A stretch of DNA of 64,000 nt from Pseudomethylobacillus aquaticus (GCF_003730115.1 NZ_RJVP01000001.1:558001-622000); one strand, 5' to 3'. Counted from the stretch's first letter, positions 16,801-27,298 are shown. Notes: a model not told the origin generated them from the sequence alone. Translations and numbers: made by a program.

Positions 16801-18194
16801 GCGGCCACCAGCAAGTGACGCGGCATGTTCTGCAACATGGCGTGCTGGCCGGTGACCGGCTGCACGCGTCCCTGCGCATCCATGATGTTCATCTGCATCA
16901 GCCATTGTTCGAACTCAGGCGCGGGTTTCAGGCCCAGCACCTTGCGCAGGTACAGCGCGTCATGGAACGAGGTGGTCTGATAGTTGAGCATGATGTCGTC
17001 GGCACCGGGGATGCCCATGATGAAGGTGATGCCTGCCGTGGCCAGCAGGGTCATCAAGGTGTCCATGTCGTCCTGATCGGCTTCGGCATGGTTGGTGTAG
17101 CACACGTCGCAGCCCAGCGGCAGGCCCAGCAACTTGCCGCAGAAGTGGTCTTCCAGCCCGGCGCGGATGATCTGCTTGCCGTCGTACAGGTATTCCGGGC
17201 CGATGAAGCCGACCACGGTGTTGCTGAGCAGCGGTTTGAAATGACGTGCCACCGCATAGGCGCGGGTTTCTATGGTCTGCTGGTCCACACCAAAATTGGC
17301 ATTGGCGGACAAGGCCGAGCCCTGGCCGGTTTCAAAGTACATGACGTTGTGCCCTACCGTGCCGCGCTTGAGTGATAGCGCCGCCTCGTAGGCCTCCTTG
17401 AGGATGCCAAGGTTGATGCCGAAACTCTGGTTGGCTTTTTCGCTACCGGCAATGGACTGGAACACCAGATCGACCGGCGCGCCCTTCTCCATCACCTGGA
17501 TCTGGTTGGTCACATGGGTGAGCACGCAGGATTGCGTGGGAATGGCGTACTGGCTGATGACGTCATCCACCAGATGGTACAGATCCATCAGCGCCGGGAT
17601 GCTGTCCGTGGCCGGGTTGATGCCGATCACCGCATCGCCGGAGCCATACAGCAGGCCGTCCAGCATGGAAGCGGCGATGCCGCGCGCATCATCAGTCGGG
17701 TGATTGGGTTGCAAGCGCACGGACAGGCGTCCGGCCAGGCCTATGGTGTTACGGAAGGCGGTGGTGATCTGGCACTTTTTCGCCACCAGGATCAAATCCT
17801 GATTGCGCATCAGTTTGCTGACCGCTGCGGCCATCTCTGGCGTGACGCCGGGTGCCACACGCGTCAACGTGGCAGTATCGGTGCTGTCCAGCAACAGCCA
17901 GTCGCGGAAATCACCCACGGTGAGGTGGCTGATGGCGGCGAACGCCTGGGCATCGTGACTATCCACGATCAGCCGCGTCACTTCGTCGCTCTCGTAAGGG
18001 ATGATGGGGGTATCGAGGATGTGCTTGAGCGGGATATCCGCCAGACACAGGCGCGCGGCCATGCGCTCGGCATAAGTCTCCGCCGCCACGCCTGCCAGGT
18101 AATCCCCGGAACGCGCCGGGGTAGCCTTGGCCAGCACCTCTTTCAAGTCCTTGAACTGGTAGGTATGCACCCCTGCCGTCGCTTGATACTGCAT
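16797..18194 (-). CDS. eutB: Ethanolamine ammonia-lyase large subunit EutB
   Basis: A 465-residue catalytic subunit with the TIM-barrel that binds ethanolamine and the cobalamin cofactor. Typical blocks are YQFKDLKEVLAKATPARSGDYLAGVAA at the N-terminus (given by its ends YQFKDL and DYLAGVAA), LMRNQDLILVAKKC, RLSVRLQPNHPTDD, GDAVIGINPATDS, and DNYD-type GIPGADDIMLNYQTTSFHD near the C-terminus. Length agrees with the family (about 453-465). Downstream of the ethanolamine permease and coupled to eutC. Together with eat and eutC it forms a minimal, shell-free route for taking nitrogen from ethanolamine. Confidence 0.96.
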   Translation of the reverse strand: MQYQATAGVHTYQFKDLKEVLAKATPARSGDYLAGVAAETYAERMAARLCLADIPLKHILDTPIIPYESDEVTRLIVDSHDAQAFAAISHLTVGDFRDWLLLDSTDTATLTRVAPGVTPEMAAAVSKLMRNQDLILVAKKCQITTAFRNTIGLAGRLSVRLQPNHPTDDARGIAASMLDGLLYGSGDAVIGINPATDSIPALMDLYHLVDDVISQYAIPTQSCVLTHVTNQIQVMEKGAPVDLVFQSIAGSEKANQSFGINLGILKEAYEAALSLKRGTVGHNVMYFETGQGSALSANANFGVDQQTIETRAYAVARHFKPLLSNTVVGFIGPEYLYDGKQIIRAGLEDHFCGKLLGLPLGCDVCYTNHAEADQDDMDTLMTLLATAGITFIMGIPGADDIMLNYQTTSFHDALYLRKVLGLKPAPEFEQWLMQMNIMDAQGRVQPVTGQHAMLQNMPRHLLVAA

Positions 18195-18278
18195 GTCATG
18201 CTCCTGCCTGCGTGGCCCTCAGCTGTACCTAATACAGAATAGAACAGCGAGGGCCATCCAACAATATTGCCTTGGTGC

Positions 18279-19643
18279 TTACATGCTCACGTGACGCTGA
18301 TCCACCGCCGTATCACGCTGCTGCTGCGTGAAGTGGAAGTAGGCATAGGCGATGGCCATCAGTGCCAGGAACAGCAGCGCCAGCGTGAAGTTGAAGTAGA
18401 TCATGGTCACCAGACTGAGCACCGCCAGCACCAGTGCGATGATGGGGAACACCGGGTAGGCCACGGCCGTGAACGGACGTTCCAGGTTAGGCTCCTTCTT
18501 GCGCAGCGAGAACAGGCTGAGCATGGACACGATGTACAGCACGATGGCGCCGAACACTGCCATGGTGATCAGGTTGGCGGTCAGCGTCATGCCACCGATC
18601 TGGATCAGGTCGTCACTGAGAATGGCCGCGATGCCGACGATACCGCCCACGATCAGCGCACGGTGCGGGGTTTTGAAACGCTCGTTGGTCTCGCCGAAAT
18701 ACTTGGGCATGTAACCGGCACGGGCCAGTGCAAAGATCTGCCGCGAGTAGCCGAGGATGATGCCGTGGAACGAAGCCACCAACCCGAACAGGCCTATCCA
18801 CACCAGCATGTGCAGCCAGCCGCTGTGTTCACCCACGATCATCTTCATGGCCTGAGGCAAGGGGTCATTGATATTGGACAGCACGCGCCAGTCACCTGCG
18901 CCGCCGGCAAAGATCATCACACCCAGCGCCAGCGTCACCAGCGTCAGGATGCCCGCGATGTAAGCCTTGGGGATGGTCCGCTTCGGCTCCAGCGCTTCTT
19001 CTGCGGCCATGGCCACGCCTTCGATGGCGAGGAAGAACCAGATGGCGAACGGGATGGCCGCCACGATGCCGGTCAGCGCACCCATGGTGAATTCGTTCTC
19101 GCCGGCCCATCCGTGTGCCACGAAGTTGCTCATGGAGAAGCCGGGCGACACCACGCCCATAAACACCAGCAGCTCGATGATGGCAACCACGGTCACGAAC
19201 AATTCAAAGTTGGCCGCGATACGCACGCCGAGGATGTTGAGCCCGATGAAGATGAAATACGCGCCTATGGCCATGGTCTTGGGGTCCACGCCGGGGAACT
19301 GCACGTTGAGATAAGCGCCTATGGCCATGGCAATGGCGGGCGGCGCGAACACGAACTCGATCAGGGTGGCAAACCCCGCCACAAACGCGGCTTTTTCGCC
19401 GAATGCGCGCCGTGCATAAGCAAACGGCCCGCCCGCATGCGGGATGGCCGTGGTCAATTCGGTAAAACTGAAGATGAAGGTGGTGTACATCAGGGCGATC
19501 AGCGCCGATGTCACCAGAAAACCCAAGGTACCGGCAGCAGCCCAGCCATAACTCCAGCCGAAATACTCGCCGGAGATCACCAGGCCGACCGCCAGGCCCC
19601 ACAGGTGCCAGCCATTAAGAGACGACTTCAAGCTTGAACTCAT
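18279..19643 (-). CDS. eat: Ethanolamine permease (APC superfamily)
   Basis: A 454-residue amino acid-polyamine-organocation family transporter with about 12 transmembrane helices. The N-terminal GLAVGLVISGEYFGWSYGW block (residues about 17-35) and AIPHAGGPFAYARRAFGE (about 66-83) are characteristic of the ethanolamine permease subfamily Eat. FFLAIEGVAMAAEEALEPKRTIP is the conserved mid-protein motif. It lies directly upstream of eutB (84 bp) in the same direction, which supports ethanolamine as substrate. Confidence 0.92.
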   Translation of the reverse strand: MSSSLKSSLNGWHLWGLAVGLVISGEYFGWSYGWAAAGTLGFLVTSALIALMYTTFIFSFTELTTAIPHAGGPFAYARRAFGEKAAFVAGFATLIEFVFAPPAIAMAIGAYLNVQFPGVDPKTMAIGAYFIFIGLNILGVRIAANFELFVTVVAIIELLVFMGVVSPGFSMSNFVAHGWAGENEFTMGALTGIVAAIPFAIWFFLAIEGVAMAAEEALEPKRTIPKAYIAGILTLVTLALGVMIFAGGAGDWRVLSNINDPLPQAMKMIVGEHSGWLHMLVWIGLFGLVASFHGIILGYSRQIFALARAGYMPKYFGETNERFKTPHRALIVGGIVGIAAILSDDLIQIGGMTLTANLITMAVFGAIVLYIVSMLSLFSLRKKEPNLERPFTAVAYPVFPIIALVLAVLSLVTMIYFNFTLALLFLALMAIAYAYFHFTQQQRDTAVDQRHVSM

Positions 19644-19667
19644 GATGTTCCCCAGAGAAGGTGTGAA

Positions 19668-19697
19668 GGGGGCACGACGGCGGCGCCGTCATGCCCC
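19668..19697. other. Stem-loop between torF-like gene and eat
   Basis: A 13-base-pair GC-rich inverted repeat (GGGGCACGACGGC / GCCGTCATGCCCC) with a three-base loop, one mismatch, lies in the 61-bp gap. There is no T-tract on the minus strand, so it is more likely a processing or mRNA-stability element, or a leaky terminator that lowers eat expression relative to the porin. Confidence 0.5.
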
Positions 19698-19704
19698 ATG
19701 CGGC

Positions 19705-20586
19705 TTAGAATGCGCGCGAGATGGACACGAAGAAGGTGTCCTTGGCCACGTCCGAGGTGGACACGGTGTTACGCAGACTCAGGAAGTCCTTGTAGGCATC
19801 CGGCTCGTTGGTGCCGGAATAGGTCCCCGCCAGCGACCAGCCACCCTTGAAGGATTTGGACACACCCGCCTTGTAGTAGGTGATGTCCAGACCGGTGGCA
19901 TTGTTGATGACCTGACGACCCACCTGACCGATGAGGGTCCAGCTAGGCATCACTTCATAGGCGCCGTTCAGTTCGTAGAAGTAGGAACCCTTGGTGCTGC
20001 CGGTCACGCCTGCGCTCGGGTCACCCGCGAAGCCGAAGCCCAGACCGGAGTTGTTGGTGTTCCAGCCGAAGTATTCAGTGAAGGTGATGCCGGTCTTGAA
20101 GGTCAGCCATTTGTAATTCAGGCTGCCATAGGCTTCGCCGGTGTTCAGGCGGTTGGCGCGTGTGGTGCCAGCCGGGAAGGCGGGTGGGTTGAAGCCGGAT
20201 TCTTTCCAGTCTGCGCCTGGGTACAAATAGTAGATCGCGCCCACGTCGTAGTTGATCTCGGTCTTGGGGATGACACTGCGGAAACCGGCGTACAGGTCGG
20301 TTTCCAGGTTGGCACCTGGCAACCAGTGGTCAGACACGTTGGAGGCGAAGAAGCCGCCATAGATACCGGACTTGTGCACTGCTTCCACGCTCATTTGCGC
20401 GGCGGGCTTGCCCCAGGTCTGCGATTGACCGCGGAAGATATAGTCACTCACGAAGGAGATGGTGGTCGGGAAGGTCCAGCTTGGCTCAGGCTCGGCCGCA
20501 GCGGCTTCCTCGGCCATGGACATCGCAGCGAAGCTCAGGCCATAGGCGGCGAGCAAAGCACCCAGCAATTTCTTGTGTTTCATCAT
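19705..20586 (-). CDS. TorF-family putative porin
   Basis: A 293-residue outer-membrane protein of the TorF / Gcw_chp family. The signal peptide (MMKHKKLLGALLAAYGLSFAAMSMA, cleavage near AMA-EE) is followed by the hallmark start of the barrel: SFVSDYIFRGQSQTWGKPAAQMS. Alternating Tyr/Trp-rich strands continue to the C-terminal aromatic residue F, which is the outer-membrane insertion signal (FFVSISRAF). Located between the allophanate hydrolase and ethanolamine genes, it probably admits small nitrogen compounds to the periplasm. Substrate is not predictable. The second Met is an equally good start. Confidence 0.85.
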   Translation of the reverse strand: MMKHKKLLGALLAAYGLSFAAMSMAEEAAAAEPEPSWTFPTTISFVSDYIFRGQSQTWGKPAAQMSVEAVHKSGIYGGFFASNVSDHWLPGANLETDLYAGFRSVIPKTEINYDVGAIYYLYPGADWKESGFNPPAFPAGTTRANRLNTGEAYGSLNYKWLTFKTGITFTEYFGWNTNNSGLGFGFAGDPSAGVTGSTKGSYFYELNGAYEVMPSWTLIGQVGRQVINNATGLDITYYKAGVSKSFKGGWSLAGTYSGTNEPDAYKDFLSLRNTVSTSDVAKDTFFVSISRAF

Positions 20587-20615
20587 GGTGATCCCCTAAT
20601 TAAATTAAATGACGC

Positions 20616-20651
20616 AATACAAACGATTCAATACAAAAAATTTAATACAAA
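20616..20651. repeat. Three direct repeats upstream of the TorF-like gene
   Basis: The octamer AATACAAA occurs three times at exact 14-bp spacing (20616, 20630, 20644) in the 150-bp gap upstream of the porin gene, on the minus strand reading TTTGTATT. This could be an operator array for a regulator acting on the porin and the downstream eat-eutBC genes. Confidence 0.5.
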
Positions 20652-20736
20652 AGTGGTAGAGCTATCCTCGTACTTTGCGTTTGGGCGCACTATCCCAAAT
20701 CGGCAAAGCGTCTCCTCCGTGCTACATATCCGCAGG

Positions 20737-21135
20737 TCAACCTGCTGTTTGTTGTAAAAACGCACGCCAGCTACCCAGTGCACTGATGTCCAGCGCCTGT
20801 TGCGTGGCATAGAACTCACACAAAAACCCCTGCGCCTGCTTGCCGTCTTCCAGCTTGAGCGTGCCAAAGCCGAGCGGGCCCGGCACGCTGGCGACGAAGG
20901 CACCGTAAGCCGCCAGCGGCAACTGCCACACCTCCACCTCGATCGCCACCCCGTCCGCGTTCACACGCAGCAGGCCGGGCCGTGGCGGGCTGTAGCAATC
21001 CAGCTTGTAAAGACGATATTCAGGCGCGGTGCGGGTCTTGCTCACCAGCGTGGCACCCAGTTCGGTGAGTTGATGATTGAGTGGCAGGCCGCTCATGTGC
21101 GCGCCACAGACCACGACGTCGACGGTGGTGCTCAT
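20737..21135 (-). CDS. Stand-alone allophanate hydrolase C-terminal domain
   Basis: A 132-residue protein corresponding to the C-terminal domain (gamma-glutamylcyclotransferase-like fold) that is normally fused to the amidase domain in allophanate hydrolase. Key blocks: VVVCGAHMSGLPLNHQLTELGA at the start (given by VVVCGAHMSGLPL) and YRLYKLD, GLLRV, EVEVWQLPLAAYGAFVASVPGPLGFGTL, and KQAQGFLCE. In AtzF-type enzymes this domain handles the N-carboxycarbamate left by the amidase half. Here it has its own ATG overlapping the amidase stop by four bases, so it is a separate, translationally coupled subunit. No frameshift is needed to explain it: both reading frames are intact. Confidence 0.85.
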   Translation of the reverse strand: MSTTVDVVVCGAHMSGLPLNHQLTELGATLVSKTRTAPEYRLYKLDCYSPPRPGLLRVNADGVAIEVEVWQLPLAAYGAFVASVPGPLGFGTLKLEDGKQAQGFLCEFYATQQALDISALGSWRAFLQQTAG

Positions 21136-22553
21136 AGGGTGACTCCAGTGTTAGCGTTGAATGGAATGCCGGTCGCGCCCAGCGTGCGCGCACTGCCATC
21201 CGGTTGTGCAGCACGGTCCCATGCAGCGGCGATAGCCAGCAGCGCGCTGTCTGTGAAGGCGGGGGCACACAGCGTGACGCCGAACGGCAAGCCATCCGGC
21301 TGAAACCCGGCCGGAATGGCAATGGCAGCCAGATCCAGCAGGTTCATGAAATTGGTGTAGTAGCCTAGATTGGAATTGGTCTGCACCGGGTCGGCATTGA
21401 CTTCATCGATGCGGTAGATGGTGCCCGCGGTGGGGGTGACGATCACATCCACACTACCCCATACCGATGCCGCCTTGCGCTGCATGGCTTTCAGCCGGTA
21501 CTGCGCTGCAAAGGTATCCGCTGCACTGAAGCGTGTGGCACCAGCGATGATGTTGCGCGTGACCGGATAGACTGCCTCCGCCTGTTGTTCGAAGAACGTG
21601 CGTATGGCGGCGTAACGCTCGGCCACCCAGGGGCCTTCGTAAAGCAGGCGCGCCGTTTGCAGAAAATCGGAAAAATCGATCTCCACCGGCGTGCCGCCCA
21701 GCGCCTGCAAGCGGGCCAGTGCGGTATCAAACAGGCCGGGGGTATGTGCATTGTCAAAGAACGCCAGCTGCTCGCGGCGTGGCACGCCAAAGCGGAACGC
21801 GCCGGGCAGCGGCCCGGCAGGCAATGGCGTGGGGGCAGCACGTGAATAAGCATCTTCGGCATCAAAACCCTGCGCCACCGCCAGCACCGTGGCGGCATCA
21901 TCCGCTGTCAATGCAAAGATGGACATGCAATCCAGCGTGCGGCAGGCCGGCACCATGCCCTGCGTACTCAGCAGGCCGCAGGACGGCTTGAGACCGACCA
22001 GATTATTGAACGCCGCCGGCACACGGCCGGAACCGGCGGTATCGGTGCCCAGGCTGAAACTCACCATGCCGCTGGCCAGCGCCACCGCCGAGCCGGAACT
22101 GGAGCCCCCGGAAATGAAGGCCGGGTCGAAACTGTTCTGGCAGGCACCATACGGCGAGCGCGTGCCGACCAGGCCGGTGGCGAACTGGTCCAGATTGGTC
22201 TTGCCTACCGGGATGGCACCCGCGTCTATCAGCTGCTGCACCACCGTGGCACTGCGTTCCGGCACGTAGGCATATTCAGCGCAGGCCGCCGTGGTGGGCA
22301 CACCGGCCAGATCGATATTGTCCTTGATGGCGAACGGGATGCCATACAGCGGCAAGCTGGCCGGGTCTTTGTCCAGCAAAGCCTCGGCGTAGGCGCGCAT
22401 CTCCTCCAGTGACAAGCGGTAGATCCAGACATGGCCAGCATCCTCGCTGCCGATCAGGCTATCCAGTGCCTGGACCAGGGCCAGCGGCGTCAGGCTGCCC
22501 TCCAGATACTGCTGGCGCAGAAACGGCATCTGCAGATTGAACGGCATACTCAT
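21132..22553 (-). CDS. atzF: Allophanate hydrolase, amidase domain (AtzF-like)
   Basis: A 473-residue amidase-signature enzyme. The Ser-cisSer-Lys triad is visible: Lys in [11 protein letters not shown] (about residue 76), the GGSSSGS loop (about 150) and the nucleophile in [11 protein letters not shown] (about 175). Close agreement with allophanate hydrolase is seen in [22 protein letters not shown] and [19 protein letters not shown]. Typical allophanate hydrolases are about 600 residues; this one ends where the C-terminal domain should begin, and that domain is the next gene. It converts allophanate to carbon dioxide and ammonia. Coupled by ATGA overlaps to both neighbours. Confidence 0.92.
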   Translation of the reverse strand: MSMPFNLQMPFLRQQYLEGSLTPLALVQALDSLIGSEDAGHVWIYRLSLEEMRAYAEALLDKDPASLPLYGIPFAIKDNIDLAGVPTTAACAEYAYVPERSATVVQQLIDAGAIPVGKTNLDQFATGLVGTRSPYGACQNSFDPAFISGGSSSGSAVALASGMVSFSLGTDTAGSGRVPAAFNNLVGLKPSCGLLSTQGMVPACRTLDCMSIFALTADDAATVLAVAQGFDAEDAYSRAAPTPLPAGPLPGAFRFGVPRREQLAFFDNAHTPGLFDTALARLQALGGTPVEIDFSDFLQTARLLYEGPWVAERYAAIRTFFEQQAEAVYPVTRNIIAGATRFSAADTFAAQYRLKAMQRKAASVWGSVDVIVTPTAGTIYRIDEVNADPVQTNSNLGYYTNFMNLLDLAAIAIPAGFQPDGLPFGVTLCAPAFTDSALLAIAAAWDRAAQPDGSARTLGATGIPFNANTGVTL

Positions 22554-25500
22554 GCTGCCAACTCCTCATCGATGATCAATAACGATTGCCCGGCGGCCAC
22601 CTGCCCCCCGGCCTGACACAGCACCTGGCTGACCGTGCCGGTACAGGGCGCCAGCACGCTGATCTCCATTTTCATGGACTCCACGATCACCACGGCGTCA
22701 CCCTCCCGTACCTGGTCGCCAGGCTGCACATTGACCTGCCAGACGTTGCCGGAGATATGTGCATGGGCGGCACGCTGCTGGTCGCCCAGCACGTGCACCG
22801 CATCCGTGACGCCAGCCGTGTCCTGCTCTTGTTGATAATGGGCCTGACCGGTGGCGATCCAGTGCTCGCGCTCGGCCTCGAACGCGGCCTGCTGGGTGGC
22901 CTTGAACGCGGCGATGGAATCCGCCTCATCCAGCAAAAACGCCTGGTAATCACGCAGCCGCAGGGTCTGTTCCTCGATGCGCAGCTTGAACTTGCCATGC
23001 GGGAAATCGGCACGGATCTGCAGCAGCTCTGCCGCACTCACCGGGTAGAAACGGATCTGGTCGAAGAAGCGCAGCAGCCAGGGCTTGCCGTCACGGAAAT
23101 CGGCGGTCTCGCGCCAGCGGTTCCACATCTGCAGCGTGCGGCCCACGAACTGGTAGCCGCCCGGCCCTTCCATGCCGTACACGCACATATAAGCGCCGCC
23201 TATGCCCACCGCATTCTCCGGGGTCCAGGTACGGGCCGGGTTGTATTTGGTGGTGACCAGACGATGACGCGGGTCCATGGGCGTGGCCACCGGCGCGCCC
23301 AGGTACACATCGCCCAGCCCCAGCGTGAGGTAGCTGGCTTCAAACACGATGCGCTTCACGTCGTCCACACTGGGCAGGCCGTTGATGCGGCGGATGAACT
23401 CGATGTTGCTGGCATGGCCGCTGGCCACATCGCACCAGGGCGCGTCCTTGCGTACCGACTGCATGTATTTTTCGATGGCCAGCTGGGTGGCGGCATCGTC
23501 CCAGGACAAGGGCAGATGCACGATGCGCGTGGGTACTTCCATGTCCTCCACGGCGGGCAGCGTGGCCTCCAGCGCCTGCAGCGTGTGCAACAACTGCTCG
23601 ACCGGCAGCGTCAGGCTGTCGTAATGCACTTGCAATGAACGTATGCCGGGCGTGAGGTCGATGATGCCGGGCACCGCCGCCTGCTGTAGCGCCTGCATCA
23701 AGCCGTGCACACGGAAGCGCAGCTCGATATCCAGCACCAGCGGGCCGTATTCCACCAGCAGGTATTGATCGCCCGCCTGCCGGTAGACCACGGCGACGCG
23801 CTCGGCGGTCTGCGGGAACGCGGCCAGGATGGGGCTGGCCTCAGCGCCAGAAAGCCGCTGCCCGGTATCAGGCTGGCGTGCCGCCAGCAGCGCTTCCAGC
23901 GCGCTGACGGTAGTGGGTTGAGGGGCTTGCAGGCTGGCCAGCATGGCGTTCTGCGCCAGCTGCAGTTCGCGCGCTTCGGCCTGACTCAGGCGCACAAAGC
24001 GCACCGTGTCGCCTGCTTTCAGCTGGCCCATCTTCCACAGTTCGGCCTGGACTATGGTGGCTGGACACACAAAGCCGCCCAGACTGGGGCCGTCCGGCCC
24101 GAGGATCACCGGCATGTCGCCGGTGAAATCGATGGCACCGATGGCATACGCATTGTCGTGGATGTTGGAAGGGTGCAGGCCGGCCTCGCCGCCGTCACGG
24201 CGTGCCCATTGCGGCTTGGGACCGATCAGGCGTATGCCCGTGGTGTTGGAGTTGTAGTGCACTTCCCAGTCGGTGCTGAAGAACATGCGGATGTCGTCAT
24301 CGGTGAAGAAATCCGGCGCGCCATGCGGGCCATACAGCACGCCGATCTGCCAGTGATGGCCATAGGCAGGACGGCAGGACGGACTCAGCGGCTCAGCATG
24401 CGCGACTGCCCCGGTTTGTGGCAGCAAGGGCAGCACATCGCCGGTGCGCAGTGCGCGACCGGCATGGCCGCCGAACTGGCCCAGCGTGAATGTGGATTTG
24501 CTGCCCAGATAGTCCGGCACGTCAACGCCGCCCTGGATCGCCAGATAAGCCCGGCAACCGGCATCGCGCAACTTGCCCAGCTTGAGTGTGCTACCAGCTG
24601 CGACACGGTGTGCCTGCCACATGGCGAGCGGTGCATCGTCCAGCGTCACGCTGAGTTCGGGGCCGGTGACCGCGATCACCACTTCGGTATTGAATTTGAG
24701 TGTGGGGCCGATCAGGGTGATCTCCAGCCCGGCCTCGCCCTCGGCATTGCCAACCAGACGGTTAGCCAGCCGGAAGGCCAGATGGTCCATGGGGCCGGAA
24801 GGCGGCACGCCCACATTCCAGTAACCCACGCGGCCCGGATAATCCTGGATGGTGCTCATCACCCCGCCGTCCAACACGTCCAGCGTGCAAGGTTGATAGG
24901 CAAAGCTGTTCAGGTAGCGCGTGGTTTGTTCACCGGCCGGGAATACGCTGTCAGCCAGGATCTGGCGCAGATAAGCCAGATTGGTCGCGATGCCGCTCAG
25001 CCGCGTGTGCTGCAAGGCGCTGCGCAGCTCGGCCACAGCCGCAGCCCGGTCTGGCGCATGCACCAGCACCTTGGCCAGCAAGGGGTCATAGAACGGCGAG
25101 ACCTCACTGCCGCGCTCCACCCAGCTATCCACGCGCGCCTGTGCCGGGAACGCCACCTCGGTGAGCACGCCGCTGGCAGGCTGGAACTGCTTGTTAGGGT
25201 CTTCGGCATACACACGCACCTGGATGGCATGGCCTTTGGGCTGATGCCGGTAAGCGCGCAGAAAGCCGGTTTCACCCGCAGCGCAGCGCACCATCCATTC
25301 CACCAGATCCACCCCGCTGACCAGCTCGGTGACGCCGTGCTCGACCTGCAGACGGGTGTTCACCTCCAGGAAATAGAACGCTTCGGTGTGTTTGTCGAAT
25401 ACGAATTCCACCGTGCCTGCCGAGCGGTAGCCGATCGCCCGGCCCAGACTGATGGCGGTCTGACTGAGTGCGCGCCGCAGATCGTCGCTGATGTGCGGCG

Positions 25501-26227
25501 CTGGCGTCTCCTCGATGACCTTCTGGTTACGGCGCTGCACCGAACAGTCGCGCTCGCCCAGTGCCACCACATGGCCCTGCCCGTCGCCGAAGATCTGCAC
25601 TTCGATATGGCGGGCCGCCTGCACGTATTTTTCCAGATACAGGCCACCCTGCTTGAAATTGGCATTGGCGAGACGGCTCACCGAAGCATAGGCTTCGGCC
25701 AGTTCATCGGCATTCCAGATCAGGCGCATGCCGATGCCGCCACCACCTGCCGTGCTTTTGAGCATGACCGGGTAGCCGATGCGTGCCGCTTCATGAGCCG
25801 CCTCGTGCACATCGGCCAGCAGTTTGGAGCCCGGCAACAAGGGCACGCCCTGCGCCTCGGCCAGCGCACGTGCGGTGTGCTTGAGACCGAAATCGCGCAT
25901 CTGCTGCGGGGTGGGGCCGATGAACACCAGACCGGCCGCTTCGCAGGCCTCGGCAAAGCCCGGGTTCTCGGACAGGAAGCCATAGCCTGGATGGATGGCC
26001 TGCGCACCGCTGGCTTGCGCGGCCGCCAGGATGGCGGGGATATTCAGGTAACTTTCGGCGGCGGGCGCGGGGCCTATGCAGATGGCTTCATCTGCTTGCA
26101 GCACATGGCGGGCACCGGCATCGGCTTCGGAGTAGACCGCGACGGCGCGTATCCCCATCTTGTTGAGCGTGCGGATCACCCGACACGCGATCTCGCCACG
26201 GTTGGCAATCAAAACCTTCTCGAACAT
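22550..26227 (-). CDS. Biotin-dependent guanidine (annotated urea) carboxylase
   Basis: A 1225-residue multidomain carboxylase. Order: biotin carboxylase (about 1-450, with [16 protein letters not shown]-grasp loop and [13 protein letters not shown]), KipA/AHS2 carboxyltransferase half (about 460-790, [22 protein letters not shown]), KipI/AHS1 half (about 820-1100, [16 protein letters not shown]), and a C-terminal biotinyl domain ([10 protein letters not shown], biotin on the Lys). Databases call such proteins urea carboxylase. Two DUF1989 genes beside it and a guanidine-II riboswitch in its leader indicate guanidine as the true substrate, giving carboxyguanidine; published work on Pseudomonas has shown this function for homologues. 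The residue that separates the two specificities was not checked. The ribosome-binding site AAGGT follows the riboswitch. Confidence 0.9.
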   Translation of the reverse strand: MFEKVLIANRGEIACRVIRTLNKMGIRAVAVYSEADAGARHVLQADEAICIGPAPAAESYLNIPAILAAAQASGAQAIHPGYGFLSENPGFAEACEAAGLVFIGPTPQQMRDFGLKHTARALAEAQGVPLLPGSKLLADVHEAAHEAARIGYPVMLKSTAGGGGIGMRLIWNADELAEAYASVSRLANANFKQGGLYLEKYVQAARHIEVQIFGDGQGHVVALGERDCSVQRRNQKVIEETPAPHISDDLRRALSQTAISLGRAIGYRSAGTVEFVFDKHTEAFYFLEVNTRLQVEHGVTELVSGVDLVEWMVRCAAGETGFLRAYRHQPKGHAIQVRVYAEDPNKQFQPASGVLTEVAFPAQARVDSWVERGSEVSPFYDPLLAKVLVHAPDRAAAVAELRSALQHTRLSGIATNLAYLRQILADSVFPAGEQTTRYLNSFAYQPCTLDVLDGGVMSTIQDYPGRVGYWNVGVPPSGPMDHLAFRLANRLVGNAEGEAGLEITLIGPTLKFNTEVVIAVTGPELSVTLDDAPLAMWQAHRVAAGSTLKLGKLRDAGCRAYLAIQGGVDVPDYLGSKSTFTLGQFGGHAGRALRTGDVLPLLPQTGAVAHAEPLSPSCRPAYGHHWQIGVLYGPHGAPDFFTDDDIRMFFSTDWEVHYNSNTTGIRLIGPKPQWARRDGGEAGLHPSNIHDNAYAIGAIDFTGDMPVILGPDGPSLGGFVCPATIVQAELWKMGQLKAGDTVRFVRLSQAEARELQLAQNAMLASLQAPQPTTVSALEALLAARQPDTGQRLSGAEASPILAAFPQTAERVAVVYRQAGDQYLLVEYGPLVLDIELRFRVHGLMQALQQAAVPGIIDLTPGIRSLQVHYDSLTLPVEQLLHTLQALEATLPAVEDMEVPTRIVHLPLSWDDAATQLAIEKYMQSVRKDAPWCDVASGHASNIEFIRRINGLPSVDDVKRIVFEASYLTLGLGDVYLGAPVATPMDPRHRLVTTKYNPARTWTPENAVGIGGAYMCVYGMEGPGGYQFVGRTLQMWNRWRETADFRDGKPWLLRFFDQIRFYPVSAAELLQIRADFPHGKFKLRIEEQTLRLRDYQAFLLDEADSIAAFKATQQAAFEAEREHWIATGQAHYQQEQDTAGVTDAVHVLGDQQRAAHAHISGNVWQVNVQPGDQVREGDAVVIVESMKMEISVLAPCTGTVSQVLCQAGGQVAAGQSLLIIDEELAA

Positions 26228-26238
26228 CTTGACCTTGT

Positions 26239-26281
26239 GCGGGCCGTCCCGCAGCGGTATGGATCTCAGCGGGCCGTCCCG
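26239..26281 (-). promoter_or_regulatory. Guanidine-II (mini-ykkC) riboswitch
   Basis: Two small hairpins in tandem on the minus strand, CGGG-ACGG-CCCG (26270-26281) and GCGGG-ACGG-CCCGC (26239-26252), both with the ACGR tetraloop that defines the mini-ykkC motif. They are separated by a 17-base linker (TGAGATCCATACCGCTG region). The second hairpin ends 11 bases from the carboxylase ATG, with the AAGGT ribosome-binding site directly after it. In this class, guanidine bound by the two loops keeps the ribosome-binding site free and turns translation on. The fit to the consensus is very good; recognised by eye, not by a covariance model. Confidence 0.9.
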
Positions 26282-26457
26282 ATGAGCGGTTGATTCAGCA
26301 TGCTGCGCGCTGATCTGTTGTTATCTGCTGTGTGCTCTGCTGTTTATCTGTTCATGCTGAGTTGAGGGCGGATCAGCAGATATCGATCAGCGGGTAATCA
26401 TTAGCACATGGCGTGCCAGACCTTGATGGCGGTGCTGCACATGCAGCGTCTGCGGCC
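26282..26457. other. Leader and intergenic region before the carboxylase
   Basis: About 176 bp between the DUF1989 gene stop and the riboswitch. No gene. It is long enough for an additional promoter; I could not identify one with confidence. Confidence 0.4.
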
Positions 26458-27135
26458 TCAATCCCACACCAGCAGCCGCACCGGCGTGGGGTTGTAGGCA
26501 TTGCAGGGGTTATTGAGCTGCGGGCAATTGGAGATCAGCACCACCACGTCCATCTCGGCACGCAGCTCCACGTATTTGCCTGCACCGGAAATGCCATCGG
26601 CGAAGCGCAATGCACCATCCGGGGTCACCGGCACGTTCATGAAAAAGTTGATGTTGGCGGCGATGTCACGCTTGCTCATCTGGCGATGCGTGGCACAGCC
26701 ACAGTGATTCAGCGCGTGCATGAAACTGTCACGGCAGCTGTGCATGGGGCGCTTGTCCAGCGCATAGCGCACCGTGTTGCTCTCGGCGGCGCAGGCCCCG
26801 CCCAGCGTGTCGTGTCGCCCGCAGGTGTCGGCCACGATGGTCAGCATGGGCCTGCCCTCGCTGGAATACAGTACAGAACCAGTGGTCAGGTAAAGCTGAC
26901 CCTGACGCGCGATGGTATCGGTGGCGCTGTAACGCTCTTCCGGGTCGGCCGCGCTGTAGAACAGCGTATCCACCGCCTGATTACCTTCCAGATCGAGGAT
27001 GCGGAAGGTCTGGCCCTGTTTAAGCTCGGCCATCCACGGCTCACCGGCCAGGCAAACCTGGTCCAGCACCGCGTGTTCGGGCTTGAGCTTGCTTTCTGTC
27101 AATGTATGTGGGCTTGCTTGCATGTCGGTTTCCAT
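26458..27135 (-). CDS. DUF1989 protein, probable carboxyguanidine deiminase subunit
   Basis: A 225-residue member of DUF1989, older name urea carboxylase-associated protein. Conserved features: [33 protein letters not shown] (Cys-His-Cys cluster suggestive of metal binding), [20 protein letters not shown] and [25 protein letters not shown]. In guanidine-using bacteria, two DUF1989 proteins form a heteromeric deiminase that turns carboxyguanidine into allophanate plus ammonia. The paralogue is the next gene upstream. I start at [14 protein letters not shown] four codons later is also possible. Confidence 0.85.
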   Translation of the reverse strand: METDMQASPHTLTESKLKPEHAVLDQVCLAGEPWMAELKQGQTFRILDLEGNQAVDTLFYSAADPEERYSATDTIARQGQLYLTTGSVLYSSEGRPMLTIVADTCGRHDTLGGACAAESNTVRYALDKRPMHSCRDSFMHALNHCGCATHRQMSKRDIAANINFFMNVPVTPDGALRFADGISGAGKYVELRAEMDVVVLISNCPQLNNPCNAYNPTPVRLLVWD

Positions 27136-27298
27136 GTTGTTGACTGGCTGTTTGCTTATGCAGCCACGTTTATAGTGGCTGCTTCCGTCATTTGGCTGCT
27201 TTGTCTGTCTTTCCATTCCTTGAAGGGCTTCATTCCATCAGGCCAGCATTCGAATGCTGGATCGCTCGCAGAAACCACGCGCCGGACTCTTAACTCAC

